Assembly: GCA_023213395.1 (NCBI GenBank)
Contig: CM041465.1
Coordinates: 240,567,741 to 240,631,740 of the forward strand
Length of the DNA stretch: 64,000 nt
Direction of reading: 5' to 3'
Origin: Cycas panzhihuaensis
Taxonomy: Eukaryota; Cycadophyta
Positions 47,614-59,700 of the stretch are shown one piece after another. The notes beneath the pieces were generated by a model. It searched no databases and was not told the DNA's origin. It worked only from the letters and a program-made list of their open reading frames with translations. The first letter of the stretch is position 1; each line of letters begins with the position of its first letter. The position numbers and the translations under genes were made by a program.

Positions 47614-47752
47614 ACACTACCTTATCTCTCTCATCTTCTAAACCATAGGTAGAACATGTATGCAATGATTCTCATGTTGCTTATGAGGTCTATCTCTGTT
47701 GTTAGAAGAAATCTTATATCACTCCCTTCCTATATTGGATCTCAATTTGATT

Positions 47753-49800
47753 ATGAAAGGATCTCTTTTGGATTGGGCATACCATACTTATATGTCTGAT
47801 TCCCTTGAGCTTTCTACTTCCTTTTAAGGGTCCACCCAAGGAAGTAAAGATCCCATCTTTTATCTGAGTGATCAACAACACTCGCAATCTCACCATTCCT
47901 CTACTCACAAAGTAGAGCCTTCATCTCCTTTAGAGTTTCACCACCACCATGGGGATTCTCACAAGGATTATCCTATAGGGCTCACTTCATACGAGGTTCC
48001 TTCCACCTCTTACGATTAAGTAGATACCCCTTATGCTGATGTAGTGGAAGCTTTAAGTCAATGTTTCCAAGTTGCTCATCTCTAACCACACCCTAAGTAA
48101 GTGGTTTGAGAATGTCTTGCGAAGTGTTTTGATTCCTTCTTCTATATCTCCCTTGCCTTGCTCATCCCATTTAACCTTCTTACCTATGATGAGCCTACTT
48201 ATCACCCTGTCCTCTTCTCCCCATAGTTTGTGTACTTTGGGGACCACCCAAGGTATGTCTTCTTCTCAACTCGGGTTGAGCATACCCCTATCTAGTCAAA
48301 TGACTAATCGTCCTCCGATCATCATCTATCCACCGCCTACTAGACCTAGGGGACCCACGTGGCCCCTATCTCTAGTCACGTGGGGTTCGTCCCTATATAC
48401 TCCTAATACCAACCTAGGGACTCTTCTCTCTACGTGCCTCCTGGTTACACTACTCAACTGTGGGGGCATGGTAAAGGGAACTTCTTTCCTACTTATAGGG
48501 TGGACCCTTTGCATCCTTATAGGGTCGCACTACCCACGTGTGGCCTATATGCGCAGAATTTGGTCCCTCACCCCTCCTTTCCATCATCTTGTATAGTGCC
48601 TCACATTACGCCTTTACAATGAGGACTAGCCCCTTCCTAAGGCATCTTCCCCCAAATCCCCTTCCAACAAGGAATGTTCCCTCTAGGAGGAATGGGTCTA
48701 TCACACCCATCCACCCCTATGCATGCCTCTTCAAATGTTGGATTTGTGCCCTCCCATCAAATGTTAGGAGGACAACATCCCCTTTCGAACCAAACCATCT
48801 AAGGAGGATTCAGGCAATCCTGCCCACCATCTTTCCAAGCTTCCATTGACCCTATGGTCTAATCAAGGGCATACCCCTTCATGGACTATAGGTTGATGCC
48901 CCTATCTATCAAGGCGTTAAGAACTAACTTACCACTTCACCCTCCTGAAGTCCCTAAATTTAATGGGACTTTGTCGTAGGATCCAACGGAGCATGTCTGC
49001 AGTTTTTCTATGGCATGCATCGATTACTAGGCCTACGACCACATTCTTATGAAACTTTTCCCATAATCCCTTCAAGGTGATGCCCTCAAGTGGTTTTATC
49101 GCCTACCTGCACATTCTATTCTTTGATTCCAATAGCTCCTGGATGAATTCTTCAACTATTTTGATGTAGCTCATCCATTCGAGAGTGAGATGGAATCCCT
49201 TTTATCTCTTAAACAAGGTCACGATGAAATGAATCATGACTTTGTGAGACGTTTTCATGACCACCTTTATTCCACCAAGGTGACTCTACCTAAGGAGTTG
49301 AAGAGAGATCTCTTTGTCAATGCCCTTCGCCCAGAAGTCCATGTCGATGTCCTTGATATGGGGGTGATTATGTGTGACTTCACCATAGTGAAGTGCTTAG
49401 CACTTGAGGCCATTGATATCTAGGCTAGACTCAAGAAGCCTCTAAAGTCCTCACAGTGATGTGAGGTACCTCCACTACCAACAGAAGCCAAAACCCAACA
49501 ACCCACTAGGTCCTCTTCGCATCCTACTGAGAAGACTCTAGATTGTCTCACTTCAACTATACATTCATTCGCACGTACTATGAAGGAGCTCAATCTCCAA
49601 GCTCCTCCATCCCCTACATCTCATAAGCTAGTCCACCAGGCTTCCCAAGCTGCTCCTTCTAATCATGGTAACACCTAGTCTTCTCAAGTGAGGAAACCTA
49701 ATTCCTGCCTTGAAAAGAACTGGTGCTCCATCTATGGAGAATGCTTCCATGAAGATTCATGATGCTAGGCTTAACATCCTAGAGCTATTCCTCAGCACGA
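47753..49800 (+). pseudogene. Element B gag
   Basis: Start ATG 47753 (MKGSLLDWAYHTYM). Gag domain at about 48935-49425 (MESLLSLKQGHDEMNHDFV, TLPKELKRDLFVNALRPEV). Nucleocapsid finger near 49719-49765 (WCSIYGECFHEDS); the first His of the C-x2-H-x4-H-x4-C pattern is Tyr. Stops are TAG where C has Gln or Trp. Frameshifts break the N-terminal half. Decayed sister of A gag. Confidence 0.83.
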
Positions 49801-50369
49801 TTCTTCCCCCAAACGGGTGTCTATGCCTAACCTAGACCATCCCATCCATAGAGATCCCTTCCCCAAATATAGGGAATGTGATCGTAATCACCAACAAAAG
49901 AACAACCAAAACTAAGGAAGGTCCCCAAACCCTCACCCTTCATAATCCAAAGGGAAGGGTGCAAAGAAATCATCCTCTTCCTTAGGTTCCCCTGACTGTC
50001 ATACTCCTTCACCTTCATGATCCTGAAATAAGGGAAAGAAGGTCAATCAATTGCTTGAGACTACTCCATTGTATACTTTAACCTGGTCTCAAGTAGTGAA
50101 ATAGGTAAATGGTGACTCTTCATCTATACCTCACCTTGACCCTCTTCTAGAAACCTCTCTCCTAGAAGTCCCTATACTCCCCAAGACTATTCCCGTGTGC
50201 CCCAGTCATTACGACTTTTGAAGGCCTCTTCCCCAACACACTACGAAAGGGAAGCCTTTCTCCGTAGTCAATGAGCTTCATACCGTGGCCGTCAGAATGT
50301 CCATAATGGACATCTTGAGGAGTTATCCTGAATAACATATGCTTCTCCTGTAAGCCTTATGATTAGGTG

Positions 50370-50850
50370 ATGTGTTCATTTATGCCTTAGGTGTCGCCTC
50401 AAGCCATGAGCTTGTCATCTCTTTTGATCATAAGGATCTTCCCCTTCCCAGCAAAAGGGAGCGCCACTGATACTTCCCTTTCACCATAACCATTGATACT
50501 CCCGATTGTACTTTATAGAGAACTATTATTGATAATGGTTCTTTTGTTAATGCCATACCCTTGCACATCTTGCAAGAGCTTGGCATATCATCCATAGAGC
50601 CAATTCCATGGTGGTGTCAAGGCTATGATAGTAGTGAAAAGACACCCTTAGGATCAGTGTCCATCCCTCTTACTCTCGAGGACAAGATTATCCTCACTGA
50701 TATTGTAGTCCTCGACATCGACATCGACTACAATCTCCTATTGGGATGCCCATGGATCAACTAGATGGGAGCCGTGTATTCATCCCAATGGGGATAACTT
50801 AAATTCATCCATGAGGGGCGAATGAAGGTTGTCTCCTAAGAGCTTCCTCC
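50370..50850 (+). pseudogene. Element B protease
   Basis: Active-site strand TIIDNGSFVNAI keeps the Asp that A has lost. The open stretch 50561-50764 contains LQELGISSIEPIP, IILTDIVVLDIDIDYNLLLG and CPW, the conserved end of the domain. The interval 49801-50369 is gag-pol linker. Confidence 0.78.
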
Positions 50851-53800
50851 TACTAAGCAACTATGTCAATCTTGTTAAGCGGTTCATGGCCAAGCAAAGG
50901 GTGATAAGGACCCCTCTACCTATGCCTCTACTTGCTCCATAAACATCCCTAATCCATCCCCTTTGGAAGAAGACCCTTCATCTCCTTCTTCCAACCTCAT
51001 ACACTTTGCCCTTATTGGCATCAGAAGGTACAGGTACCTTGCCATACTTAGTGGCGATGAGTCTGATGGAAAGGATCAGGATTTCCCTTACCCTATCTCC
51101 CTCCTTGGCATGAGTAGGGGGTACCTCCTTCATTCTAGGTCCTGATCTGGAACCCCTATAGTAGAAGAAACTAACTCTTCTCTTGTGACTTATGTCATTG
51201 CTCCTATTGATCAGGCTATCCTTAAGCCTTCCCCTTCATCGCCCCCCGTTAGTAGCGAAGTCTGAGAGCCTCCTAGTTTCCCTCATAAGGGACTTCTTTC
51301 TGAATCTTCCATGGAGTCCTTTAGGTATATTGAGTAGTATGTCAACCACCATAGTCCAGCTACTTCTATTTCCTCTCTTTCTTTGTATTCTCGAAGTGTG
51401 GTCATCTATGGGGTGGAATACTTCAAGGATGATGAAGCTCTGCTTGAGCATTTAGTAGGCTCCACCCCTAATCTCCCTTCTGGTCACCATAAGCTTGGTC
51501 ACCAGAAGGTCCTAGCTATTGGGTCTTCCCTCACTAGCCTAATTTCATCTCCTATTCCACCCCTTCCCATTGACTGAGCCCCCTTTCACTTCAAGAAGGG
51601 GAATGCCATTTTCATGGGGGCAACCCAGGACATAGTCCTTGCCCCGAGCAAAGTCATTAAGGTGGAAGAGGAATGCTCTCTTGATGAAATGAGGGAGTAT
51701 ACCCTTCTATTCTAGAAGTTTTGAGACATTTTCATATGGGACTATTCCAATATGAAGGGGATAGACCCTTCGATCATTACTAACAACCTCACCACTATCC
51801 AAGGCGCTTGCCCTATGTATCAAAAGTAGCACCTTCTTCACCCCAAGCTTTTAGCTACAGTCAAGATGGAAGTTGAGAAACTCCTAAATGTGAGGTTAAT
51901 CACTTCCATCGACTACCCCAAGTGGGTGTCTAATATTGTCCTCATTGCCAAAAAGAATAAGATAATTCAAATATATATTAATTTCATAGACATCAACAAT
52001 GCATGTCTTAAGGATAACTTCCCACTTCCCTTCATCGATCAGATCATTGATCGAACTGCCAGTTTTGAAGTCATGTCCTTAATGGATAGTTTCTCTTACT
52101 ACAACCAAATTCAGATTCCCCCTAAGGACCATCATAAGATGGCCTTCACTACCCCATGGGGCACCTTCGCCTATAAGGTGATGCCCTTCAGATTAAAGAA
52201 TATATGTGCCACCTATCAAAAGGTTATGCAGTTCATTTTTCACGACCTTATCTATAAATCTTTGGAGGTCTTCATAGACGATATGATGGGTCTCTCACGC
52301 ATTAGAGCCCAACATCGTTTTGATTTGTGGGTTATCTTCACATGATGCCACAAATACTATTTGAGCCTCAACTCACTTAAATGTGTGTTTGCTATGATAG
52401 CTGGCAAACTCCTTAGTTTCCTTATGTCAAAACAAAGGATCCAAATTGACCCTGATAAAGTCAAGGCCATCCTTGACATGTTGCCTCCTAAGACCCAATA
52501 ATAGATTAAGTCATTCTTAGGTAGGCTTGGATTCCTTAGTCGTTTCTTAGAAAATTTTGTAATAAATACCAAACCTCTTACCAACCTATTAAATAAAGGA
52601 GCCCCATTCATTTGGTCTTCAAATGCCCAACAAGCTTTTGAAGAACTCAAGGAAGCCCTCATTTTCACCCTGACTTTGGTGCCCCCTCTCTTTGATAGGA
52701 CATTCATTCTTCATACCTCGGCTACCAATGAGTCCTTGGGCGCTATGTTAGCTCAAGAGAATGATTCAGGAACCAAGAGGGCCATCTACTTCATTAGTTA
52801 CACTCTCGTGGCTACTGAACTTAACTATTCTCTGACCAAGAAGGACTATCTCTCCTTGGTATATACAACCAAGAAGTACAGTCACTATTTGCTTAAGAAT
52901 ACCACTTTGGTGACCATCCAATCTAATGCCCTACGATATTTACTCACTCAACCTGACTTGACAAGTAGGACTAGTAAGTGGACTATCCTCCTCTAGGAAT
53001 TTAACCTCCAAATCATTAATAGGAAGTCAAAGAAAGGGATGGTGGTGGTTGAGCAACTCGTTGACACCCCTATCCCAAACCCTTTTGATGTTCTCATTGA
53101 TAATTCTCTCCCTAATGAGCCTATCTTGGTTATTTAGGATTCTTCTCCCCATCCACTTACTGATAATGAGTGGTATAGAGACATCGTATGATACCTTGCC
53201 CAGTAGGAATTTTACCCTAAAGTAAGCAATAAAGTTAGGTCTCATATTCAGGCTACTGCTAGGCAATACCTCCTTATGGGTGAGGTATTGTATAAGAGAT
53301 CCTTCGATGGGATCCTTCTTCACTGCAGCAACCCCAACAAAGTGAACCAAATACTCTATGAATGTCATAATGGCATTTGTGGGGGCCAATCCATGGCCCA
53401 AAGGATCCTCCATATGGAGTATTACTAGTCGTCCCTCTTTAAGGATGCCCATGCTTATTCCTTGAGATGTCAGTGGTATTAAGAGCCTACCAACATCACT
53501 CACTTGTCTTCTAAGGCTCTCCATCCTGTTATATCTCCATGGCCCTTCTCCTAGTGGGGGTTGGACCTTATTGGAGCCATATCCATGTCCTCTTTGTCAT
53601 AGCATAAGTTCATCTTGACTACTATGGAGTACTTCACTAAATGGGTGGAAGCTATTCTTTTGATTACTACTCCTGGTAAGACCATAGCCACCTTTGTCTA
53701 CCAGTATATCATCTTCCGCTTTGGAGTTCCTGATGTCTTGATCACAGACAATTAAAGTCCTTTTGGTAATAAGGAGATGGATGAACTTTGTAAGAAATTC

Positions 53801-54403
53801 AAAATTTCTCACAAAACTTCCTCTCCCTATTAACCCTAGGCCAATAGCCAAGTTGAATCATTCAACAAAACCCTTACAAATATTTTTTTTTTAAATGTGG
53901 CCCAATCTCAAAGAGATTGGCATATTCAATTCTCTTCCGCTTTATGGGCATATTGCACATCTATCTGTATGGCTACATGAATGACCTCTTTCTTCCTAGT
54001 CTATGGAACAGAGGCAGTTCTCCTATTGGAAGTGGAGATCCCCTCCTTACGCATTTCTCTTTAAGGTCTTATCAATGAGGAGTCTATTTGCCAAGCTTGC
54101 CTCTTAGATCTTAAGGCCTTAGATGAGAAGTGCTTGACTTCCTATCAAGCAAACCTTGCTTCTAAGGCCAGGGCATGAAGGACATATGATAAACACCTTC
54201 GTTCCTACCCCTTGCATCCTGGGGATCACTTCCTCAAACTGGAATATCTCTATGATCGCCTGACCAAGTTTAGACCCAAATGGGTTGGCCCATTCGTCAT
54301 TCTCGAGAGCCTCAGAAACGGTGCCTATAAGATCGCCACTGTGGAAGGTCTTAAATTTGAGAAGGCTATCAAAGGGAAATTCCTGAAGAAATTTTATGCA
54401 TGA
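50851..54403 (+). pseudogene. Element B pol: linker, RT, RNase H, integrase
   Basis: Linker to about 51850. RT from 51866 (VEKLLNVRLITSIDYPKWVS), DNFPLPFIDQIIDRTASFEV, TPWGTFAYKVMPF, box FIDD at 52271-52282 intact. RNase H at about 52676-53000 (SLGAMLAQENDSGTKRAIYF). Integrase at 53270-54403: LYKRSFDGILLH, WGLDLIGA, FRFGVPDVLITDN, QVESFNKTL, then FRPKWVGPFVILESLRNGAY and the stop after KKFYA at 54403. Uninterrupted across the site where E sits in A, so it serves as the empty-site reference. Several TAG, TAA and TGA stops. Confidence 0.88.
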
Positions 54404-54999
54404 TTACTCCTCTCCTTGTGGTCCAAAATGAGCCTAAACTACCACCCTTGGTGCGTCCCTATTCCTCCTAGTCAGAGGTGGAATGGTGATTTAGGGTGGC
54501 CTTCTTGCTTCTTTTGGGTTCCTCCTACAGAACCCCTTGATTCCCCCTCTCTTTGGGGGCTCCATCCTCCTAGTTGGGTGTGTTGTCCATGTTACTCATA
54601 ACCTAGAAACATTTCCCAACTAGGATGGCATGCTCAAGTATCTCTACTCTCTGTCTCGCTAGTGCTTCCTTGCATATTCTGTTATTCTCCTATGGGGACA
54701 TGCATGTTGCTCTATCTCCTAGCCTCGCATATGTCCACCACCAATGCTCATGGTGATCGTGTATATGCCTACTAGGAATATGGCTCTATATAAAAGGAAG
54801 TGTGTGCAACTCAAACAAACCTCTAACATAAACCATGTGATAATCAACTCAAAACATCATAATCCATAGCTCCTCGTGCACCCATGCACCCTCACATATA
54901 TATGCATAAACATACATATAAAAAGAAAATGCAATATAATACATCATCATGTGTCATCATACACACCATCATACATTAAATGGGATACTAATAGCCCCA

Positions 55000-55055
<56 letters not shown>

Positions 55056-55239
55056 CATAATGTGTCATACCATACAAATGGTATGGTACATCATCCATGA
55101 GAAGCCAGAATCCTTGTAGGGAGGAGTATAATCATGTGGCTACATATGGTGACTCCTTAGAGTCTGGTGCTTTCCCAAAGTAAAACTAGTATTCCCTACT
55201 CTCTAATGCTCTCCTACACCTAGTATATAGTCTCCTGGT
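54404..55239. other. Element B post-pol spacer
   Basis: Non-coding counterpart of 46212-46929. It contains the microsatellite at 55002-55053. No second RNase H motif seen. Confidence 0.6.
55002..55053. repeat. (TA)n microsatellite in element B
   Basis: About 26 TA units. The matching place in A (near 46808) has only a short tatatac stretch, so the run expanded in B. Confidence 0.95.
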
Positions 55240-56313
55240 CTATGTGATCCCTCTCTTGGGGACCACATACCTCCCAGACTCCCCCTCTGCCTCTCGGAGC
55301 TCCTTACCTCGCTCCCCTCATCCTAAGGCCTCCTTGGGATCATCGTCATTGTTTGAGTATGTGTCATACTCTATGATGACCTCGACATCACCTGATCCAC
55401 TAACTGATCGTATCATGCCTGGATATGATCCCTCTCACCCTCTACTCCTCAGAGCCTCTCCTTTGTCCTCCAAAGCATCTCCTCCACTCCTTAGAGCCAC
55501 TCCTCTAGTGCTGCTACCCTGATGTGACTCTCTGCATTATCACATGCTCATCCCTAAGCCTCCATTACCTGGACCCAACCTCATAAAGCATCCCTCTCTA
55601 CTATGGTCCCATCCATCTCACCTTGTAGCTATCCCACTCGCGCCTCATGCTCCTAGAACTCTGCTACCCTCACATCTCTGGCCCTGACTAATGGGGCGAA
55701 TGTTGTTGTGTGGGTCCTTACCGACCATGGCTTCTCTCCCACCTGGATGGGTGGTTGCCCCTCTGCATAGGCCCGAGGGAACATCTCCTAAACTACTACC
55801 TTGACTAACCTCTCAATATCCACTTCTCCTTCAAAATCCAACATGCCACACGTTAGTATATACATCCATATGTGTATACCAAACTAGCCAAATCAAATAA
55901 AACAAAACAACTATATATCTAATAATTGAAAGATGATATGAAAAGGTAGCATCTCACTTGCTAGGACTGTCAGCTCCCCAACTCAGATGATCACCTCCTC
56001 CTCGGGTCCATACCCTATTACTGGTACCTCCTCCTCCTCTGATACCACCTCACCCATGGCCTGACCTGGCAGGGTACCTCTTCCCTCCTCTGCTAGTGCT
56101 ACTACTGCCTAGGCTCTCCCCACTATCCTCAACCTCTAGACTAGTGTCTGGGGTGCTCTACCTTCCTCTACAGTTCTTGAAGGACCTGCCTCTCCTCTCG
56201 CGGCTCCTGACGGTCCTTCCTCTCCTCCTGCGGTCATGATGGACCTGCCTCTCCACCTGATACTCCTGATGGGCCAACCCCATCACCTCTGTCACCTCCA
56301 TCATCATCATCTC
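55240..56313 (-). pseudogene. Antisense ORF of element B, cut by copia F
   Basis: On the minus strand, from 56313 down, the sequence reads as a basic Gly/Arg/Ser-rich protein part (DRRRRGRTVRSRERRGR, YPARSGHG), then an AT-rich gap near 55860-55960 that could be an intron. Next comes a coiled-coil-like part matching 47237-47509 of A, and a tail GSGDVEVIIEYDTYSNNDD. The PMD expected further upstream would lie beyond F. The layout matches 6660-7640 (+) of D. Stops show decay. Confidence 0.45.
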
Positions 56314-56742
56314 TGATGGAATAAGCACATGCACATAATCATTAAATCACAGGTATAAAAGGAGAAACACAAACAAAATGACAATGCACATGTACACAGG
56401 TTGACAGGTGGAAAACCCCTTCTAGGGAAGAAAAACCGCCTCCTAATCTAAGTAGTATTAATAAATAAATAAAAGATAATACAATAACCAACCTCTAAAT
56501 ACAGTCTAGTTTCAGGTATACAGACATACCTCCTAGATTCTTGGAACTTATTCCATGAATTTAGGAACCTAATAAATAGGATGGAGGTTCATTGGAATGT
56601 GGTTTTGCATTTCAACGACCATCCACAATCCAATTAATTTTAAACATAAGTTTACAACTTTAGAATCACTTAAATAATATTTAAGACATATGACTTAAAT
56701 AATAACATTAAAATACATAAGTTTGCATTATATAATCTAATA
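56314..56742 (-). repeat. 3' LTR of element F
   Basis: 429 bp on the plus strand, from TGATGGAATAAGCAC to ATAATCTAATA; matches 63602-64000. On the minus strand the start is TATTAG (expected TG...) and the end CCATCA. Confidence 0.9.
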
Positions 56743-56750
56743 TCCCCCTT
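56743..56750 (-). other. Polypurine tract of F
   Basis: Minus strand AAGGGGGA directly before the 3' LTR. Confidence 0.8.
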
Positions 56751-56790
56751 TAATGTAAACTTTTATACTGGAGAGAAAAGAAGATCTTCA

Positions 56791-58240
56791 TCACGATGAT
56801 CCCCCTTTGATGAAGACTTCTTTTATTTGTAATAAATCTCTAAGGTATAAAAACTTTGGTTCAATTAATGACTTCATAAGAATATTAGTAATCTGTAAAT
56901 CTATTAGACAATATGACAAATAAACAATATTATCAGTAACTAAATTATGAATAAAATGTTGATATAATTCAATATGTTTAGTTCTAGAATGAGAAATAAG
57001 ATTAGGAGCAATAGCAATTGCACCTTGATTATCAACTTTAATTTCAATTGAAGAGTTTAGAGTCAGACCAATTTCATTTAGTAGTGATTTTAGCCAAAGT
57101 GCTTCTTTACCAGCTTCGACTAATGCTCGATATTTAGCTTCAGTTGTTGATAATGCTAGTGCCTGTATTTTTTTTCTAGACCAAGTAATAGGTGAGGAAT
57201 CAATAAAAAATACATAACTGGAAGTAGATTTACGATCATTTGAATCACCTGCCCAATGAGAATCTTTATATCTAGTTAATGTTAATGGTTTATTACAAAA
57301 GTTATAAGTTAAACCATGAAACACAGTATTCTTTAGATAGTGTAAGATTCGTTTGGCTGCTTTCCAATGAGATTCATGTGGTTGTTGCATGTATCTGGAG
57401 CATAAAGCAACAGTATAAGAAATGTCAGGGCGGGTGTGTGTAAGATAAATTAGATGACCAATGAGTTGTTTATAGAGAGTTAGATCACATAACGGAGTTG
57501 AACAATCAGTAGATAGTTTAACTCCTAATTGTAAAGGATTGGATACAAGTTTAGCATTTTCCATGTTAAACCTCTGAAATAAATCAAGAATATACTTAGG
57601 TTGGGATAGTGTTATATTTAATTAATTTTGATAGATTTGTAAACCTAAGAAGTAATGTAATAGACCTAAATCGATCATTTCAACTTTGTTCATTAAAGTT
57701 GATTTGAGATAATGAATATTATGGGTTGATGATCCAGTGATAATAATGTCATCAACATAAAGGATTAGAATGGTAAGATTTTTATCTTCACGTTTAAAAT
57801 AAAGATTTGGATCACTAATACATATAGTGTATCCAATGTGGATTAAGTAATCATCGACTTTGGTATACCAAGCTCGAGGAGCTTGTTTTAAACCATAAAT
57901 AGATTTTTTAAGTTTACAAACTAAATTAGGATTTTCAATGAATCTAGGTGGATGTGACATGTAGATCTCTTCTTTGAGATCACCATTCAAGAAAGCACTC
58001 TTAACATCCATTTGGTGGATTTTCTAGCCAAATTTGGCTGCAAGAGCAATAACTGTCTTGATTGTATTCATCTTTGCGACAGGAGCAAAGGTTTCGTTAT
58101 AGTGAATGCCATCTATTTGGGAAAATCTTTTGGTAACAAGGCAAGCTTTATATTTTTCCACTGCACCTATTGAATTATATTTAGTTCTATAAACCTATTT
58201 ACAGTCAACTACATTTTTTTCCAGGTGGAAGTGGAACAAG
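56791..58240 (-). pseudogene. Element F reverse transcriptase and RNase H
   Basis: RT: MDVKSAFLNGDLKEEIYMSH, GLKQAPRAWYTKVDDYL and the intact box YVDDIIITG (about 57740), then HYFLGLQIYQ. RNase H 57180-56800: HLIYLTHTRPDISYTV, DWAGDSNDRKSTSSYVFF, LSTTEAKYRALVEAGKEALW, ending at the stop near 56791. Two long open stretches (58011-57622 and 57564-56791) are separated by a stop in the RT tail. Typical copia order with RT after integrase. Confidence 0.93.
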
Positions 58241-59700
58241 ATTCTGGGTAGAATTTTTAATTAAAGCAGCAAATTCAGTCTACATAGCATCTTGCCATAC
58301 AGAATTGTTGTTGGCTTGTTTAAAAGTTTCAGGATCATTATTTTCTATTATTTTTGCCATTAAAGCAAAATTTGCATGAAGTTTTTGTGCACGTGTGTGC
58401 CTAGTATCAGTAGGATTGCCTACATTAGATCTAGCATCAGCATTATGGTTGCCCAAACTGGTTACTTGTGAGAAACTGAATATGAGGTTATAGGTTGATT
58501 TGATATGCTAGTTTAAAGAGAAGAATCTATTTCAGTTGGTTCTGATAGGGTCCAATTTTGGACTTGAGTTGATAAAGAATCTATGATTTCTGAATCAACT
58601 TGTTTTTTAGAATCGTCAACCAAATGAGTGTTGGTTAACAAGTCTTCAACAGGAAGTTCTACATAAGTAGATGTTGAAGTAGATCCTTCTTCATCAAATA
58701 CTACATCACGTAAAATAGAAATATTATGCATGACTGGATCTAAAAGTCTATAGGCTTTACTCTCTTCACTGTAGCCAACGAAGATGTATTTTTGACTTTT
58801 TTTATTTAACTTTTTATGTCTTTCATGAGGAATATATCCCCATACGATACTACCCAAGATTCGTAAGTGTTAGATAGATGGTTTTCTTCTAGACCATTTT
58901 TGTTCTGGAGTAATATTTTGTAAACTTTTACTGGGTAAATGATTTAATAAGTGATTAGAGTACTTAATTGCTTTTGCCCATAGTTTTAAATCGAGATTCT
59001 TTGCATGTAACATGCAAAGAGTCATTTCAACAAGAGTATGGTTTTTATGTTTAGCAACATCGTTTTGTTGAGGCGTGTATGCAACTGAATGTTAGAATTT
59101 AATTCCATGTGATTTGTAGAAAGAGGTAAAATTTCTACTTGAATATTCCTTAGCATTATCATATTGGAATATTTTGATTCTTGAATTGGATTGATTTTTC
59201 ACTAATGTTTTATATTTAACAAAAATGTCGAACACTTGACTGTATGTTTTGGGCATATAAACCCAATATTTTCTTGAATAATCATCAATGAATGTAATAA
59301 AATAATGAGATCCTGAGTATGATGGTATATGAAAAGGTCCACATATATCAAAGTGGACAAGTTCCAGTGGAGCAGTTGCTCAGTATTGAGTTTTGTGTGG
59401 AAATGGATCCATGTGTTGTTTGCCTGTCACATAGGCTTCACAAACACCATAAACAGTGTTTAATAGTGGTAAACCATGGACCATTTCATGCTTGAGTAAA
59501 TGTTACAATTTTCCATAGCTAGTATGGCCAAATCTTGCATGCTAAAGTTTACTGATGGAGTCAGATTTGGCAATGAAAGCACTAAATGATTTTGATTTAT
59601 TATTTTAAAAACTGGTCATACTATAGAGGCTTGTATTATGATCAACAGGTCCTGAAGCAATACGTTTGAATTTGTGTAATGGATCTTTAATGAAAAATTT
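58241..59700 (-). pseudogene. Element F integrase and linker
   Basis: Zinc region (HARFGHTSYGKL), then LVHFDICGPFHIPSYSGSHY with the first Asp, and NSRIKIFQYDN with the second. AYTPQQNDVAKHKN has Lys at the catalytic Glu (normally NGVAERKN). Then LHAKNLDLKLWAKAI, GSIVWGYIPHERHKKLNKKS and YIFVGYSEESKAYRLLDP. Stops are mostly TAA at Gln-like codons. The Glu-to-Lys change would abolish integration. Confidence 0.88.

Larger units (their letters stand above)
16222..56313 (+). mobile_element. A-B composite: two tandem Tat-like Ty3/gypsy elements, host of E, cut by F
   Basis: Element A (5' LTR 16222-19321, gag-pol 19567-26106 continued at 46097-46211, antisense ORF to 47610) is joined to element B (gag from 47753, pol to 54403, antisense ORF 55240-56313). 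A and B proteins are very similar throughout. The A 3' LTR and B 5' LTR are missing at the 47611-47613 joint. E (26107-46091, containing C) is nested in A. B stops at 56314, where copia F begins; the rest of B should lie beyond F, outside the window. The lineage follows from the gag finger C-x2-H-x4-H-x4-C and the pol order PR-RT-RH-INT. Confidence 0.8.

Noticed and set aside
19567-54403. TAG read as a sense codon (stop recoding)
   Set aside because: TAG stands at both Gln and Trp positions, TAA and TGA also interrupt the same frames, and the related element C has ordinary sense codons there. Mutation decay explains it.
55244-55522. Plus-strand Ser/Pro-rich ORFs at 46990-47289 and 55244-55522
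   Set aside because: They are complements of the antisense coiled-coil/acidic ORF, and neither has a domain of its own.
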